64,000 nucleotides of DNA from Termitomyces sp. T153. Lineage: Eukaryota > Basidiomycota > Agaricomycetes > Agaricales > Lyophyllaceae. The position numbers and the translations under genes are program-made. The DNA lies in assembly GCA_018296165.2 (NCBI GenBank), contig JACKQL020000021.1:434001-498000 (forward strand), read 5' to 3'. Within the stretch, counting starts at the first letter, position 1. Each line of letters starts with the position of its first letter. The notes below the pieces were generated by a model. The model did no database searches and was not told where the DNA came from. It was given only the letters and a program-made list of their open reading frames with translations. This document shows positions 1 to 10,448 of this stretch, one piece after another.

Positions 1-43
1 CAGCGCTGTAGTCAAATTTCTAGATCCCATGTAACAAGTTCAG

Positions 44-1396
44 ATACGGCGAACCTATTGTGGTCGAGTCATACATGCCAGAGTTGTTCGGAGGAGGTGC
101 AGACGTTCAAGCCGTGACTAAAGCGATTGTCAAGCAGCTTACGGCTGAGATGGAGAGACAAATGCGGGCTATGACCATCAACGCACCAGATTGGTGAGTT
201 CATTACTTTCCTATCTATGGATGAAACTTATAATCTGTTTTCTGTTCCTAGGGATACTCTCTATGCAGCACAAATGGCTCGAGACATTATTTATGAAGAT
301 CCTGCGAACGTCCCTCTAAGGGATTGGTTATCAGTCTCTCAGAAGTCCGTTACTTCTCGAAGCGTGCTTATCATCAACTCACCTCCTTGTTAGTCTCGTA
401 GACTTATTTACTACCTCCTCTTCATCGGCCACCCTGGATGCTGCAAAAACCGCTCTTACTACGTACTACTCTCTTCTGCACTACACTGGTATCTCCCACT
501 CCTCTCTTACCTTCCTCCTCCCCATCAAGTCAAAGCCCTTGTTTATCCGCCTCCCACGAACTGTTCGACATGTGCTGTTCGCCTTCTTTAGTTTTGTCTT
601 CTTCCTCCCGCCGATGTTATTGCACATCCCAGCATATATCGCGGCGAAGTTTGCTGCCAAAGCGTTCGCTAAAGAGGGTGAGGTTGAAACGGAAGCGCAG
701 TTCAAAGTAATTTTCGGTGGGGTTGGGCTGGGGGTTGGGCTAGGGGTTGGGCTGGGTGCGGCACTCGGATGTTTGAGGAAATATGGAGGTCTGGAGCTAG
801 TGTGGAAGTTGTTGGGCAAAACTGCGCAAGAGGGAGTGTTAGGGCGTTTGAAACGGATAGTGATTGTGCTAGGTGCTGCATACAGTAGTGTGTATCTACT
901 CGTACGGTGGCATAATGCGCTTGTGTACGGTATGTTGGTCTTCCCAGCCAATAATCGGTGATCATCTGAGTTGCCTTTTTTTTCTGACAATAGATAATTA
1001 TAAAAGGTGAGTGCTATCTACTACGGCTTCGCTGGATTTATTCCTCAATGCTATTGTAGGTTGAAGACATTGCTGTCCCTACACAAGCTTTGTCTTGGTC
1101 TATTTCCCCAGCGCCCGGCCAGCTTGGAGGATTTAAAAAAATATCAGCGCCCGCCTGTGCCTCCTCAAAACCGATTCATCAAGAAGAAACAAGATGCGGG
1201 TGATGGTGACAGTCCCGTGAAAAACACATGTCTACCTTCAACAAGAAAAGTACCTACGCGAAAGCTGATAAAACCCCTACTCGCAGCGCGCAAGCAAGCA
1301 CACTTCACCTTGGAGGCGTATTTGAAGACCAGAACGGAAGACGCAGAAGTTGCCAGGTTCTTGTTTAAGATGAGGAGCAGGAGTTCGGTTGAATAG
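44..1396 (+). CDS. Glycerol-3-phosphate O-acyltransferase (GPT2/SCT1 type), C-terminal part
   Basis: The 5' end lies outside the window. Proposed exons are 44-193, 252-344, 394-929, 994-1006 and 1060-1396 (stop TAG). The enzyme acylates sn-glycerol-3-phosphate (and DHAP) to lysophosphatidate, the first step of glycerolipid synthesis, in ER and lipid-droplet membranes. The visible part is the region after the catalytic domain, with family motifs YGEPIVVESYMPEL, TINAPDWDTLYAAQMARD and VSQNLVDLF, the last formed across the intron at 345-393. Hydrophobic membrane segments follow (FAFFSFVFFLPPMLLHIPAY, a Gly/Leu-rich stretch, and VIVLGAAYSSVYLLV). A short exon then gives NYKRLKTLL, and a basic cytosolic tail ends the protein. 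The PlsC HX4D motif is upstream of the window and cannot be checked. Family assignment is from recognised sequence pattern only. Confidence 0.82.
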
Positions 1397-1832
1397 GTTA
1401 GATCTTCCGGAACTCTCGGCTTGTGTTTGTATAGATACCGTATTCAGACTTGAAGAAGGGATATGATTTACTGCATCACTAGCGGCCTCAGGATCTGAGC
1501 TGCTACGTATGCAACCTGATTCGATTGACGTGCAAAATTGTCTTGGATCGTGTTGTACTCATCATATAGCAGCCTTATAATGTATTTCATGAAGAAACGT
1601 ACGAGGAAGAGTTCAGCTAGGAACAGAGAAATAAACGTTTTACGATCTTTCCATAACCATAGTACAGAGCTGCAGATCAGATTTACTATGGAGAATTGGA
1701 ATTATGTAGATTAGATTTGACTTTTGATGCAACGATCACCGTCCACGGTGACGGCTTGCTGGTTACCGCCCCTATCGGCACTGACTGATATCTAAATATC
1801 AGCATGTACAGCTATCTGATGACCTCTTAGAC
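1397..1832. other. Intergenic, co-directional genes
   Basis: About 436 nt between the acyltransferase stop and the RING start. It should hold the 3' UTR of the first gene and the promoter of the second. No ORF with recognisable content, repeat or RNA gene was seen. Confidence 0.5.
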
Positions 1833-2511
1833 ATGCCCTTGGTTCTCGACCCCTCGAGCTCTTGTGATATCTGTTTTGAATCATTCACTGGTCATAGTGA
1901 CACTCGTCCACCTTTCGCCATTTCATGTGGTCATATATTTTGCAGAGAGTACGTCCGCTGCCGTATTCTCGGGCGCTTAAAGGTTTTGATAATCGATAGT
2001 TGTCTTTGTGGCATGTATCCTAGCGCATGCCCGATGTGCAGAGAATCGTTCATACCCAATTCTGCTGTGAAATTGATCATAGAGGGTGAAGCATCCGAGT
2101 CGGGTTGTACAGAACAAGCTGCGATTGACTTGTTGAAGAAGCTGATCATATCGTGGAGTCTTGAACTCTCAGAACTGGATGAAATCGCGCTCGTAATGGA
2201 GGTAGAGCAATGGCTCGAAAGCAATGGAAATGCAGTGCGTACTGATAGAGTAGCAATTCACGATCGGCATTCGCTGAAACGTAAGATTTGTAGCATGAAG
2301 TCCTCATCAAGACGCTGGAGATTGTTAGGGCTCAAAACAGACTGAGTCATGAATTAGAGCAGATAAACGTTGCTCATGCATTATTGAAGGAGGAGGCAAG
2401 CGCTATCGAACAGAGCCTCTCAACCAAGTTGAAAGAAGTTCAATGGTATGTCGTGTGCCAGTGCCCTATTTTAATCTTTCCATCCTATAAATTTCTATTA
2501 TAAGCAGGTAA
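1833..2511 (+). CDS. RING-finger (C3HC4) protein with coiled coil
   Basis: Exons 1833-1948, 2000-2234, 2294-2445 and 2508-2511 give 168 aa. The RING forms only after removal of the 51-nt in-frame intron at 1949-1999. It then reads CDIC near the N-terminus, SCGHIFCRDC, and CPMCRESF, giving all eight zinc ligands. A helical segment follows, and after the 2235-2293 intron a coiled coil (HEVLIKTLEIVRAQNRL onward, rich in E, L and K). The family role would be E3 ubiquitin ligase; substrate unknown. The same RING plus coiled-coil layout occurs in the gene at 8957-10448. With a 2446-2507 intron the protein stops at once, at TAA. Another acceptor at 2597 would fuse it in frame to the TPR gene downstream, so the 3' end is uncertain. 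Confidence 0.72.
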
Positions 2512-2598
2512 TACTATGAGGCATCGAGACAAACTATTTCAAATTTGACCTGTCCTCGCTAGGTTGCCTGTCTAAAGGCAGAATGGTCAGTCTACAGT

Positions 2599-4671
2599 CG
2601 ATTCACTTTGGATCTCCCAGACAGAGTATGTGCTCACGCACAACATCTTTACCGTTTCACAAAACCTGACTTACGTCCGCTTAAGGAACGTGATATCCTT
2701 GCGAAAGCTTTCAAGGAAGATGGTAATAGAGCTTACGAAAGCGAAGAATTCACACTTGCAGTATCGTTTTATTCTCGTGCTATTGAAACTTCGTCCAAAT
2801 ATGACGCCACTTTCTATGCCAATAGGGCCGCCTGTACGTACCACGACTCACCCGGACCCAACTAAAGAGGTATTGACTGGGTATAAGGCTATCTAAGAAT
2901 GACACCACAGGTTCCTCACCTCGCTGTGCAAGATTGTAGTGAGGCAATACAGCATAGTCCGACCTATGTCAAGGCGATACATCGTCGTGGCACTGCTTAC
3001 GAGATTCTCGAACGTTTTGATGACGCATTGGATGGTAAGTCAATCGGGTTCTCTGTTTCATTGAAGTTGAACAAGAAGTCAGATTTCATCACGACAACCT
3101 CGTTGGACCTAACGGGAATCACGAAGGATTTAGGGTCAGTTGATCGACTTCTCAAGAAGTTCGCCACAGAGAAAGCTTCAGAGATTCTCGATGTACGTAT
3201 CCTAATCCGCTGATCAAATTAATTGGCTTATTTTTTGCTCTCGAACAATGGCGTCTTATGCAAAACAAAGATACAAGCTTACCACCGTTCTCGGTCGCCT
3301 CAACCTACTTCGCAAGCTTCCGAGCTCGTATGTGTCTAATATATTTCATACTTGTCATCATGGGATTTTTGTGTAGAAACAACATTGGACATTCCTGCTC
3401 GTTTGTCAGCAGGGGACATAGCACTCCTCAAATCCCTTGAGGCGATCAGTCTAGCTGATTATCAGAGTGCCATGTTACTGGTGAACGAAGCTTTAGATCG
3501 TGGGATTTCTATATCCTGGCGTCAAGGCAGGGCGACGGCACGAAATCTTCGCGGGACATTCAAGCGAGTAAATAGACCACCTTCTCCAATGATGCTAAAG
3601 TCACGTTGCAAACTAGGTATCTTCTGGATGACCTCCCCGCGGCGAAGAGCGATTTCCTTTCGTCCCTTTCCATCTACCCGGATCTTACGCAGAACTTCAT
3701 AAAGTTTGCAAAAATCCGCTTCGAACAAGATGATGAGGAAGCAGCATTCAAATGCTTCGAGAATGCCATCATCCGTGACGGGGATAACCCAGATATCTAT
3801 CATCACAGAGGCCAAGGTATGAGGATTATCATTTATCTTGTTTTTTTACATTCCCGGTAAGACTCTTCCACTTCAGTCTATCTTGAGAGAGAGTATTATT
3901 CTTGGGCTGCTGATGATTTTAAAAAGTCTATCAGCCTTGCTTCATGCCTTCTTCATGCCCTCGCACGTACGGCTCGCCGCTGCTTATTTTGGACTCAAGG
4001 AATTCAGGAGGGGCGAGAGTACGCTCAGGAGTATGCTCGATTTATTCCCGAATCGAAGCGAGCCGCTCAACTACCTGTAACTATCTCTTCCAGTCTATGA
4101 TATGTCCTTGATCGTATTTTGTAGTGGGGAACTCCATCTTTCTCAGCATCATTATAAGGATGCTATTGAAATGTTTGAGCATGCCTTCGAGATGAAGGAA
4201 CACAAAGCAGCGGCCTATATAGATCCTCTCTTAAACAAAGGCCGTACTCTCTTTCAATGGAAACACGACGTCGGATCGGCGAAAGCTTGCTACATGGAAG
4301 CATTCTACTATGATCCGGATACGCTCGCTGCTACTGCAATGATCTCTGAGCTTCACTTAGAGTGTGGTGATTTGGACAAGGCGGCTTCCTATATCGAAGA
4401 TTTGGTGGAGGTCACTCGAAATCGGAGCAAATCGGAGCTGGTAGCCGCGCTGTCGTGCCAATACGTAAGGGATCATCATCTTTCTTGGTACCCGGAAAAT
4501 AACTTTCTAATATCTATGCAGATATGCGGATCATACCAGAAGTTCCTGCAAAAATACGCAGAATCGTCAGCAGAAGTCAATGTATTTTCGCGCGAGAGAT
4601 TTTTATCGCTATTTCATAAACAATTAGCACCATTACGCCATACCCTAATAATAGCCCCTCAGAATCCTTGA
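2599..4671 (+). CDS. Tom70-like TPR protein, divergent, 5' end unresolved
   Basis: Proposed exons are 2599(?)-2833, 2888-3034, 3083-3196, 3271-3327, 3377-3563, 3617-3816, 3877-4076, 4125-4464 and 4522-4671. Spliced sequence follows fungal Tom70, the mitochondrial import receptor that docks Hsp70/Hsp90-bound precursors. Matching stretches are KEDGNRAYESEEFTLAVSFY, NRAACYLRM, SPTYVKAIHRRGTAYEIL, LPPFSVASTYFASFRA, ARNLRGTF, DNPDIYHHRGQ, NRSEPLNYLGELHL and LNKGRTLFQWKHDVGSA. No in-frame ATG and no N-terminal membrane anchor were found, although Tom70 is anchored. Between about 3940 and 3965 the TPR frame jumps (KKSISLAS in one frame, SHVRLAAAYF in another) with no plausible intron. The intron at 3564-3616 looks like GC-AG. 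It may be a divergent paralogue, a RING fusion, or a decaying copy. Confidence 0.65.
3564..3616 (+). other. Probable GC-AG intron
   Basis: Joining 3563 to 3617 gives NLRGTFKYLLDDLPAAKSDF, an uninterrupted TPR helix pair. The donor would be GCGAGT and the acceptor CTAG. The nearby GT donor (GTAAAT at 3568) leaves the downstream exon out of frame with every AG tested. Confidence 0.55.
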
Positions 4672-5241
4672 TTACCTGATTCTAGATAGTATTGCTAGTA
4701 ACAATCGTTGTAGTTTTTTCCAGACATCGAGAGGGTGAAAGGAAAGGGATAAGCAACATTACAGAAGCTTGAGGTACCCAGCTTATGAAAACCTGTTACC
4801 TCGATTTATCGCGACTTATGCGTAACGAGGTTTTGGTGGGTATAGGATGAAGGTTTAAAAAAACCGCCGAGTCTCACAACTGCGCGCGTAAGGGCATTTC
4901 CTTCAAAGTGACTCCACCTTAAAACATCAAATCGTGAGCCCAACGCTAACTTTGTGGTCTCTTTATACCCAGGGGAGCACTGTTACAAAAAGCACCCCGC
5001 CACGCCTTCAGCGCTTCAGCAGGTATTTTTTTATGAAAGACTGGCGACTAATGCATAACGGATCATGGTAGTACAAAGTTAATCGAAGTCGAGACGCATG
5101 GAGTGGACGACCGCGGGGCAGGTCATTGAAGACCTGATGCGCGTCGAGCGGCGACATTCATATTGAGCAATACCTATGTACAATTTTTCTCCGAAGTACA
5201 AATAGCAAGTATACATAAGTAAAACCTGTTGGTAATAACGA
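4672..5241. other. Intergenic, convergent genes
   Basis: 570 nt between two convergent genes, presumably both 3' UTRs. No recognisable coding sequence or repeat. The ORF-like stretches here are short and lack homology that I can recognise. Confidence 0.5.
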
Positions 5242-5934
5242 TCACAGACGACGACCGCGACGACCACCCTGTCAAGCCGTCAATTATCTCATGTCTGAAC
5301 TACGACAAACACATAGTAACGCACCTTGCGCCTGGTAGAATCAGTAGGGACGGGAGTGACGTCCTCGATACGTCCGATACGCATACCAGCACGGGCAAGA
5401 GCACGGAGAGCACTCTGAGCACCAGGGCCAGGAGTTTTGGTGCCAGTTCCACCAGTAGCACGGAGCTTGATATGCAAAGCGGTGATTCCAACTTCACGGC
5501 AACGGGCAGCGACATCCTGCGCGGCCAGCATGGCGGCGTAGGGAGACGATTCGTCTCGGTCGGCTTTTACTTTCATTCCACCTGTTGTTGGAGTAGCAGA
5601 TTAATTAGTCAACGTCAATATACTCGCATATTGGACATACCAGTAACACGGGAGATCGTTTCTTTGCCCGACAAATCGGTTACGTGAACGAAAGTATCGT
5701 TGAAAGAGGCAAAGATGTGAGCAACACCAAAAACGAGCTCTCCCTCAGCAACCTGGGGACCAAGCGAAACGGTGTTTTCCTCCTTGGGTGCCTTGACTTT
5801 TTTAGGGGGCTAGAAACGACATCCAATGGTCAGTCTCTTAATCCACCGAATTCTAGTCGATTTCGACACAGTTTTCTTGCTCAAAGGCATGGAAACAGGC
5901 CTGCAAAGACATTGAAACATATACAACGCACCAT
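5242..5934 (-). CDS. RPS14: 40S ribosomal protein uS11 (RPS14)
   Basis: Four exons on the minus strand: 5932-5934 (the ATG alone), 5641-5809, 5325-5581 and 5242-5268. They total 456 nt, 151 aa, the usual uS11 length. The protein sits on the platform of the 40S subunit near the mRNA exit. Diagnostic motifs are [11 protein letters not shown] near the start, [87 protein letters not shown] and the terminal GGRRGRRL, the last encoded by the 27-nt final exon. Introns are 122, 59 and 56 nt. The first is more than twice the usual length here, as often in ribosomal-protein genes. I saw no clear C/D or H/ACA snoRNA in it. Confidence 0.95.
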
Positions 5935-6620
5935 TTTGACGAAACTAAGGAGAAAGCTTGGGAATGGACTGGTCGATGACAAGCACTCTCAAAATTTGGT
6001 TGTCTGTAGAAGATAACACTGACAAACGAAGCACTACAATGTCAAGCATCGCGGACCCTTTTTGGGGACACGCTGACCCTTGTGATTCCGTCGATACGAC
6101 AATTGACACAACGGTTAGATAAACACAAGGAATCCAAAATCTACATGAATTCTCAGTAGTTTGAAATTTATAGACCAGAAAAACAGCTTCAATTTGATAT
6201 TTACCCAAACGTTGATCAAACAGCACCATAACAGGCTCGGCAAGCATGACAGAAGCACAGGACAAGCCTAAGGAGTCTCAGGTGTGCTCGATTCAAAACA
6301 GTCTTTACAGACAAATTAGCATCCAGAATAGACTATCGAGGCCTGCCTGTCGATTTTAAAACGACGCTTCTTGCTATATAGACGAGATTCAATATTTTTG
6401 ATTTTAGTCGCTGCCGTGCACTTTACGTGTGCATCTTGTTGCATTTGATATTTTGCTCACAATCGATGGCAAGACTGATCGATAAGGTAATCTGAGGTCT
6501 TCGCCGGACTTGCCTGTGAGCTGGGGCATATGACACTTGAATAGCTTTAATTAGCTTAACATCCTTTCTTACCTTGACCACCATCTCCCCAGACTCCCAT
6601 CATCTATCTCATTTTCGATT
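5935..6620. other. Divergent promoter region, uS11 and cyanase-like gene
   Basis: About 690 nt between divergent genes. It should hold both promoters. The stretch before the ATG at 6621 is pyrimidine-rich (CACCATCTCCCC and CATCTATCTCATTTTC), as common in fungal 5' UTRs. No coding content recognised. Confidence 0.45.
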
Positions 6621-7015
6621 ATGGCTCCAGATCCGCACTGCACTGCTGTTGCCGCAGCAAAACAGAAGTCAGGTACGTACTACACATTAGCTTCCTTACT
6701 AGATCGACTGAAATATGGAGATGATACTCGAAGGTCTTTCCTATGCTGCCATCGCCGCTAAGATTGGTTCAACTGAACAGCATGTTATCGATAGTTTGTG
6801 TCCGTTTCTAACGTCTCTAAAGCCTAATACTCATCTAATCACGTAGTATGCACCGCAGCCAAGCGGCCCACTGCTACTGAATTTGAAGCGCTGGCAAAAG
6901 CACTTGGGATTACATCTCCAGTCAGTTGATATTCCATCTGAGTGGCAACGTTCCTCATCCTCAACATCAGCTCCCGAGCAACACCTCTCACACTGTTCAG
7001 TCTGCCAGTGGGTAG
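6621..7015 (+). CDS. Small cyanase N-terminal-like helical protein (76 aa)
   Basis: Exons 6621-6672, 6734-6793, 6847-6920 and 6971-7015 total 231 nt, 76 aa. The core reads KQKSGLSYAAIAAKIG, STEQHVIDICTAAKRPTA and TEFEALAKALGI. This matches the five-helix, lambda-repressor-like N-terminal domain of cyanase (cyanate hydratase). In cyanase this is followed by a catalytic domain with the active-site Arg, Glu and Ser. Here a short SPLPSNTSHTVQSASG tail ends at TAG, and I found no catalytic domain in the next kilobase. It is therefore unlikely to be an active cyanase by itself. It could be a free-standing HTH-like protein or a truncated gene. All three introns (61, 53 and 50 nt) have normal borders, which argues for a real gene. 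Confidence 0.68.
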
Positions 7016-8956
7016 ACTCTTACGCCCAATTATTCAATGATCATATGTACTATAATATTAGTGAAGAACAGACGTATTTCACAGTAGACTTATGTGTTAG
7101 TGATGTTATGTCCATGTCCATGAACCTTATCTTCCATCTAATCGTGATCTAATTACATCTTGCACACATTATATGAGATCATTTTAGTTCTGTGACGCGT
7201 CAGATAACACAGCAGGATTCTAGCACTTATGCCCATCTAAGTATGTCCCTATCCCCTTGTGTGAGTGTCGCGCTGGCATGGTGCCTAACACGCGTTGCCA
7301 GTGCCACGTTTTTGCCTCCCTCTTTGTATTTACTTGGGATTGTCCTGTGACCGCAGAACTTCTGACTGTTGCTCATTGATACCTTGGGGCAATATGGATC
7401 AATCTGCCGTCGACGGTCTGGGGACTGGCTACCTGGTAAGCTAATTTGACGTGGGAAGATGACAACCGTCAAGTTAAGCCTTTCTGGTAACCAACGTACA
7501 GCAAAGTCTGCGCTAAGGATGGTCTTTTGTGCATTATACTTTTGGGTTCTTCCTGGTCAGCAACACAGTGAGCTCAGCTATCTCGTTGAGGCATTCCGAG
7601 GGGCCATGACGTGGAGCAGAGAAGTGATGTCACAACTTCCATGAATCCTGTCTTGAGCCTAAGCTTGAGCGACTTCCGAGGTTCTGATCATCGACAGGCC
7701 TGCGAGTGGCTGACAGTCTGTAATATGACAGATAATTTACACACATACAACTTGAAAGATTACTACCCTCACTTCTGTTTGAGGTCAGGGACACTGTTAC
7801 GTGTGAAACTGAAATACAATCACTTGACCGTTAGCTACCCAGTGCCTCGAACGAATATTGTATTTGGCGGCATTTCATATAAATTTCATATTCTACATTG
7901 CTTCGCTTCGAGACCCAAGGTCAGTGCATGTGCAATTATACTCATATTTAGTTACGAATTCATATCTACAAACAACTCAAAGAATGTATGTACATAGTAC
8001 ACAAGGACGGCTACGAGTCTGGAAAGCACACATGATCTCACGACTCGCCATCTGCACACATGATCTCACGACTCGCCATCTTCTGAATCGTCTCGCATGA
8101 TGTTCCAAGCTAAAACGGTTAACTTGGGCGTCTGGAGTCTTCAGACTGATCGGAAAAGACGCGTTTACCCCACGAGACACCCTGTCCTTCCATGCGTGCC
8201 GTTGTAATGGATGCCGTATACAATCTCTCGTCTTGTTTTATATCCCTGGAGTTGCAACGGCAAAGGTTTATGGCAGGCAGATATTTTGATATTTTGTTTA
8301 GAGATTCATTAACTTCGAGAGCGGGTGTTTGATGGATGATAGATATGCGCTGCCTATGTTACGAGAGATTCAGTAGGCCTGCGGTAATATTCAAGTCAAG
8401 TTTACAGCAATCTGTGTAATGGGCTGTTTGACGTGCCTACACTTAATATCGTATGAGCAAGTATGAAATCTAACCACATGGTTGCCACGAGGCTAGAAAG
8501 GCATGGTGTGGGGCATAGATTGTTCAAAGAAGTAAAAGTAATAGCATTATATGTGTGTATACTACAATGAAACAATACGAAATAATTGAAACGCAGATAA
8601 TCAAGCTATAGGTACGCAAGTTAGATGATAAATGCTAGAAATGCTACAACGGGTGCTGGGGTAGTAATTGTCCAGCTTCTATAGGATAAATAAAAGATAG
8701 CAATAATAACACGACGAGGGAAAGCAAGCTCTCCATAAAGTATCAGCATAAAGAGTGTTGATAGAAAGGAAGGTGAGGGTTACAAATGAGAAAGTAAGGG
8801 GGTATAGACTATGTACAAGGGAAAATGTAAGGGCAGATAGGCATCCGATCGAGTGATACGAGAGGCTAAGAAAAGCGATAGGAACATTGATAAGATACAT
8901 GCGCGAGAAAAAACAATCGCAGTGTCCCTGACGAATGTAAAGGATATAGAAAACAG
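7016..8956. other. Long intergenic region
   Basis: About 1.9 kb with no recognised gene. Contains one perfect 28-nt tandem duplication at 8026-8081. Several short ORFs in all frames have no family features and no consistent splice structure. The 3' UTR of the RING gene on the minus strand probably lies at the right end. Confidence 0.45.
8026..8081. repeat. Perfect 28-nt tandem duplication
   Basis: Units 8026-8053 and 8054-8081 are identical, each starting GCACACATGATC and ending CTCGCCATCT. Two copies only. This looks like a recent local duplication. Confidence 0.9.
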
Positions 8957-10448
8957 TCAACGAGCAGCAGAAGGTGAAAATCGTGAGGAAGCGGTAGTAA
9001 ATATCCGAGTCGCACTTCGGGACGGTGTGCGTAATGGAGGATCGGGGGATTGGGGTGGGATCCAGATCTGGTGAAGTTCTGCTTTCTCCTCTGACGTGGA
9101 ACGCACCATTTTTGGGGGTGCAGGAGTTGATGGCGTAGACAGTCTGCGTGGTTTTGTGGGAATGGGAGGTGGCGCTGGAGTTGTTGTCCGCATGAGGCTA
9201 GGTGTTTGCGTCATCGAACGCAGGTTGTGGGTTGGTGCAGGAGTGTATGACCGAGTCATTGGTGTTTGCGTCTTAACGAAAGGTGCAGGAGTTTGAGTTC
9301 TCAGAGGACTCGAAGGAGCAGGCGTATAGGTTCGTGAAGGCGAAGGCGTAGCGGGTGTCGTTGGTCGTGAAGATATCGAGGATGATCTCTGATGTATCGA
9401 GTTAAATCGTGAAAGTGGCGACTGTGAGGATGCCGATGTATACGGAGTGGGAGACGTCGATTGTGGTGCTGGCGATGTCGCAGAATGACAAGCATCTGTA
9501 GGAATGCCGCCGCTAGCGAGTGAATCTTTCAATTTATTTAACTCCACACAGACATTCTGATAGTCCTGCGCCTTTGCTACATATTGTTGGCGCTGTTAAA
9601 GGATTATAAGCCAGAATAGCAGTCAACTCAAGTAGTACAACTCACTTGTCTGATTGGAATGGAAATGTTTGACGATTAAACATGTTTAATAGAGTGTAGA
9701 GTAAACATACTTTCTCAATTCTGTTTCTATTTTTTCGTTGGTTATTTGTAGTTCGTCTATTTTGGCTTTGAGGTTGGCCTCGACGATTTTCATATTCCTA
9801 CTAGCTTCGGAATGTGCTTGATGGTTCATGAGAATGGCCCGCAGGAGCGCGGCGCTAAGCAGAAGCGACGTCTGAGAGCGGACATGAGCAGCGCGATCTG
9901 GTGAATTACAATATTAGACTGGCCTGGGCAGAGCCATCAGACGTGAGACATTCGTCCAGTTCTCTGTAGAGGGCAGCAACCTCCTCCACTGAACACTTTT
10001 TTGCGGTGACCCTTGCCACTTTTTCCTCAAGCCTGCGAGCTTCCGAATGGATGCCGGAAGATCGATCCGTCCTGCGTGCCCACAGAGAGGCAAAGTCCGT
10101 ATGACTGGGTTCAACGGGATAGGTAGCCGCTCGCCGCGGTGTATTCCATCCATTGGAAGAATTAAATTCCATACGTATAATTCGAATTGAGTCACAGGTG
10201 AAGTTTTCTCGACAGAAAGGACAGACGGGCGTAAAGCGAGAGGGGGTCTTTTCAACTATGGTACTGCAGCAACTCGCACATAGAACGTGTCCTATCCAGA
10301 AGAGAAGAAAGAATGTAGAATAAGGGTTTTTCACATGGTTATACATATGATTTTTTGACTAACCACAAGGAATTGAATGAGGTTGGCACTGAGGACCATA
10401 CTCCTCCGCGCACACGTCGCAGGCAGACCCGGGAGTAAGAGTTAGCAT
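8957..10448 (-). CDS. RING-finger protein with coiled coil and Ser/Thr/Pro-rich tail
   Basis: Exons on the minus strand: 10364-10448, 9950-10291, 9711-9897, 9646-9649 and 8957-9592. They total 1254 nt, 417 aa. The RING is split by the first intron: CDVC in exon 1, then CGHVLCASCC and CPFCRENF, a full C3HC4 set. After it come a charged helical region and a coiled coil (SEASRNMKIVEANLKAKIDE, RKQRQQYVAKAQDYQNV). The last about 190 residues are disordered, with repeats of the type TPAP and TQTP that are likely phosphorylation sites. The predicted role is E3 ubiquitin ligase; substrate unknown. The 4-nt exon is needed because a single intron across the region gives an early stop. The donor at 9949 is the least certain boundary. 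The layout matches the RING gene at 1833. Confidence 0.75.
9646..9649 (-). other. 4-nt micro-exon
   Basis: On the minus strand the four bases ACAA lie between an acceptor (..AATCAG, intron 9650-9710) and a donor (GTGAGT, intron 9593-9645). Joining the flanking exons through it gives ELRKQRQQYVAKAQ. Skipping it creates a stop five codons later. Confidence 0.6.

Noticed and set aside
539..990. Antisense frames over the acyltransferase exon
   Set aside because: They mirror the coding strand and have no family motifs.
1949..1999. Reading the RING gene through the 51-nt segment as coding
   Set aside because: The frame stays open, but the sixth RING ligand then lies too far from CGHIFC. Splicing gives the proper CRDC spacing.
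3936..3965. Short intron explaining the frame change in the TPR gene
   Set aside because: No GT..AG or GC..AG pair of at least 40 nt fits without losing conserved TPR residues.
5810..5931. snoRNA within the first uS11 intron
   Set aside because: No RTGATGA box or paired C'/D' boxes, and no H/ACA fold evident. Only one CTGA was seen.
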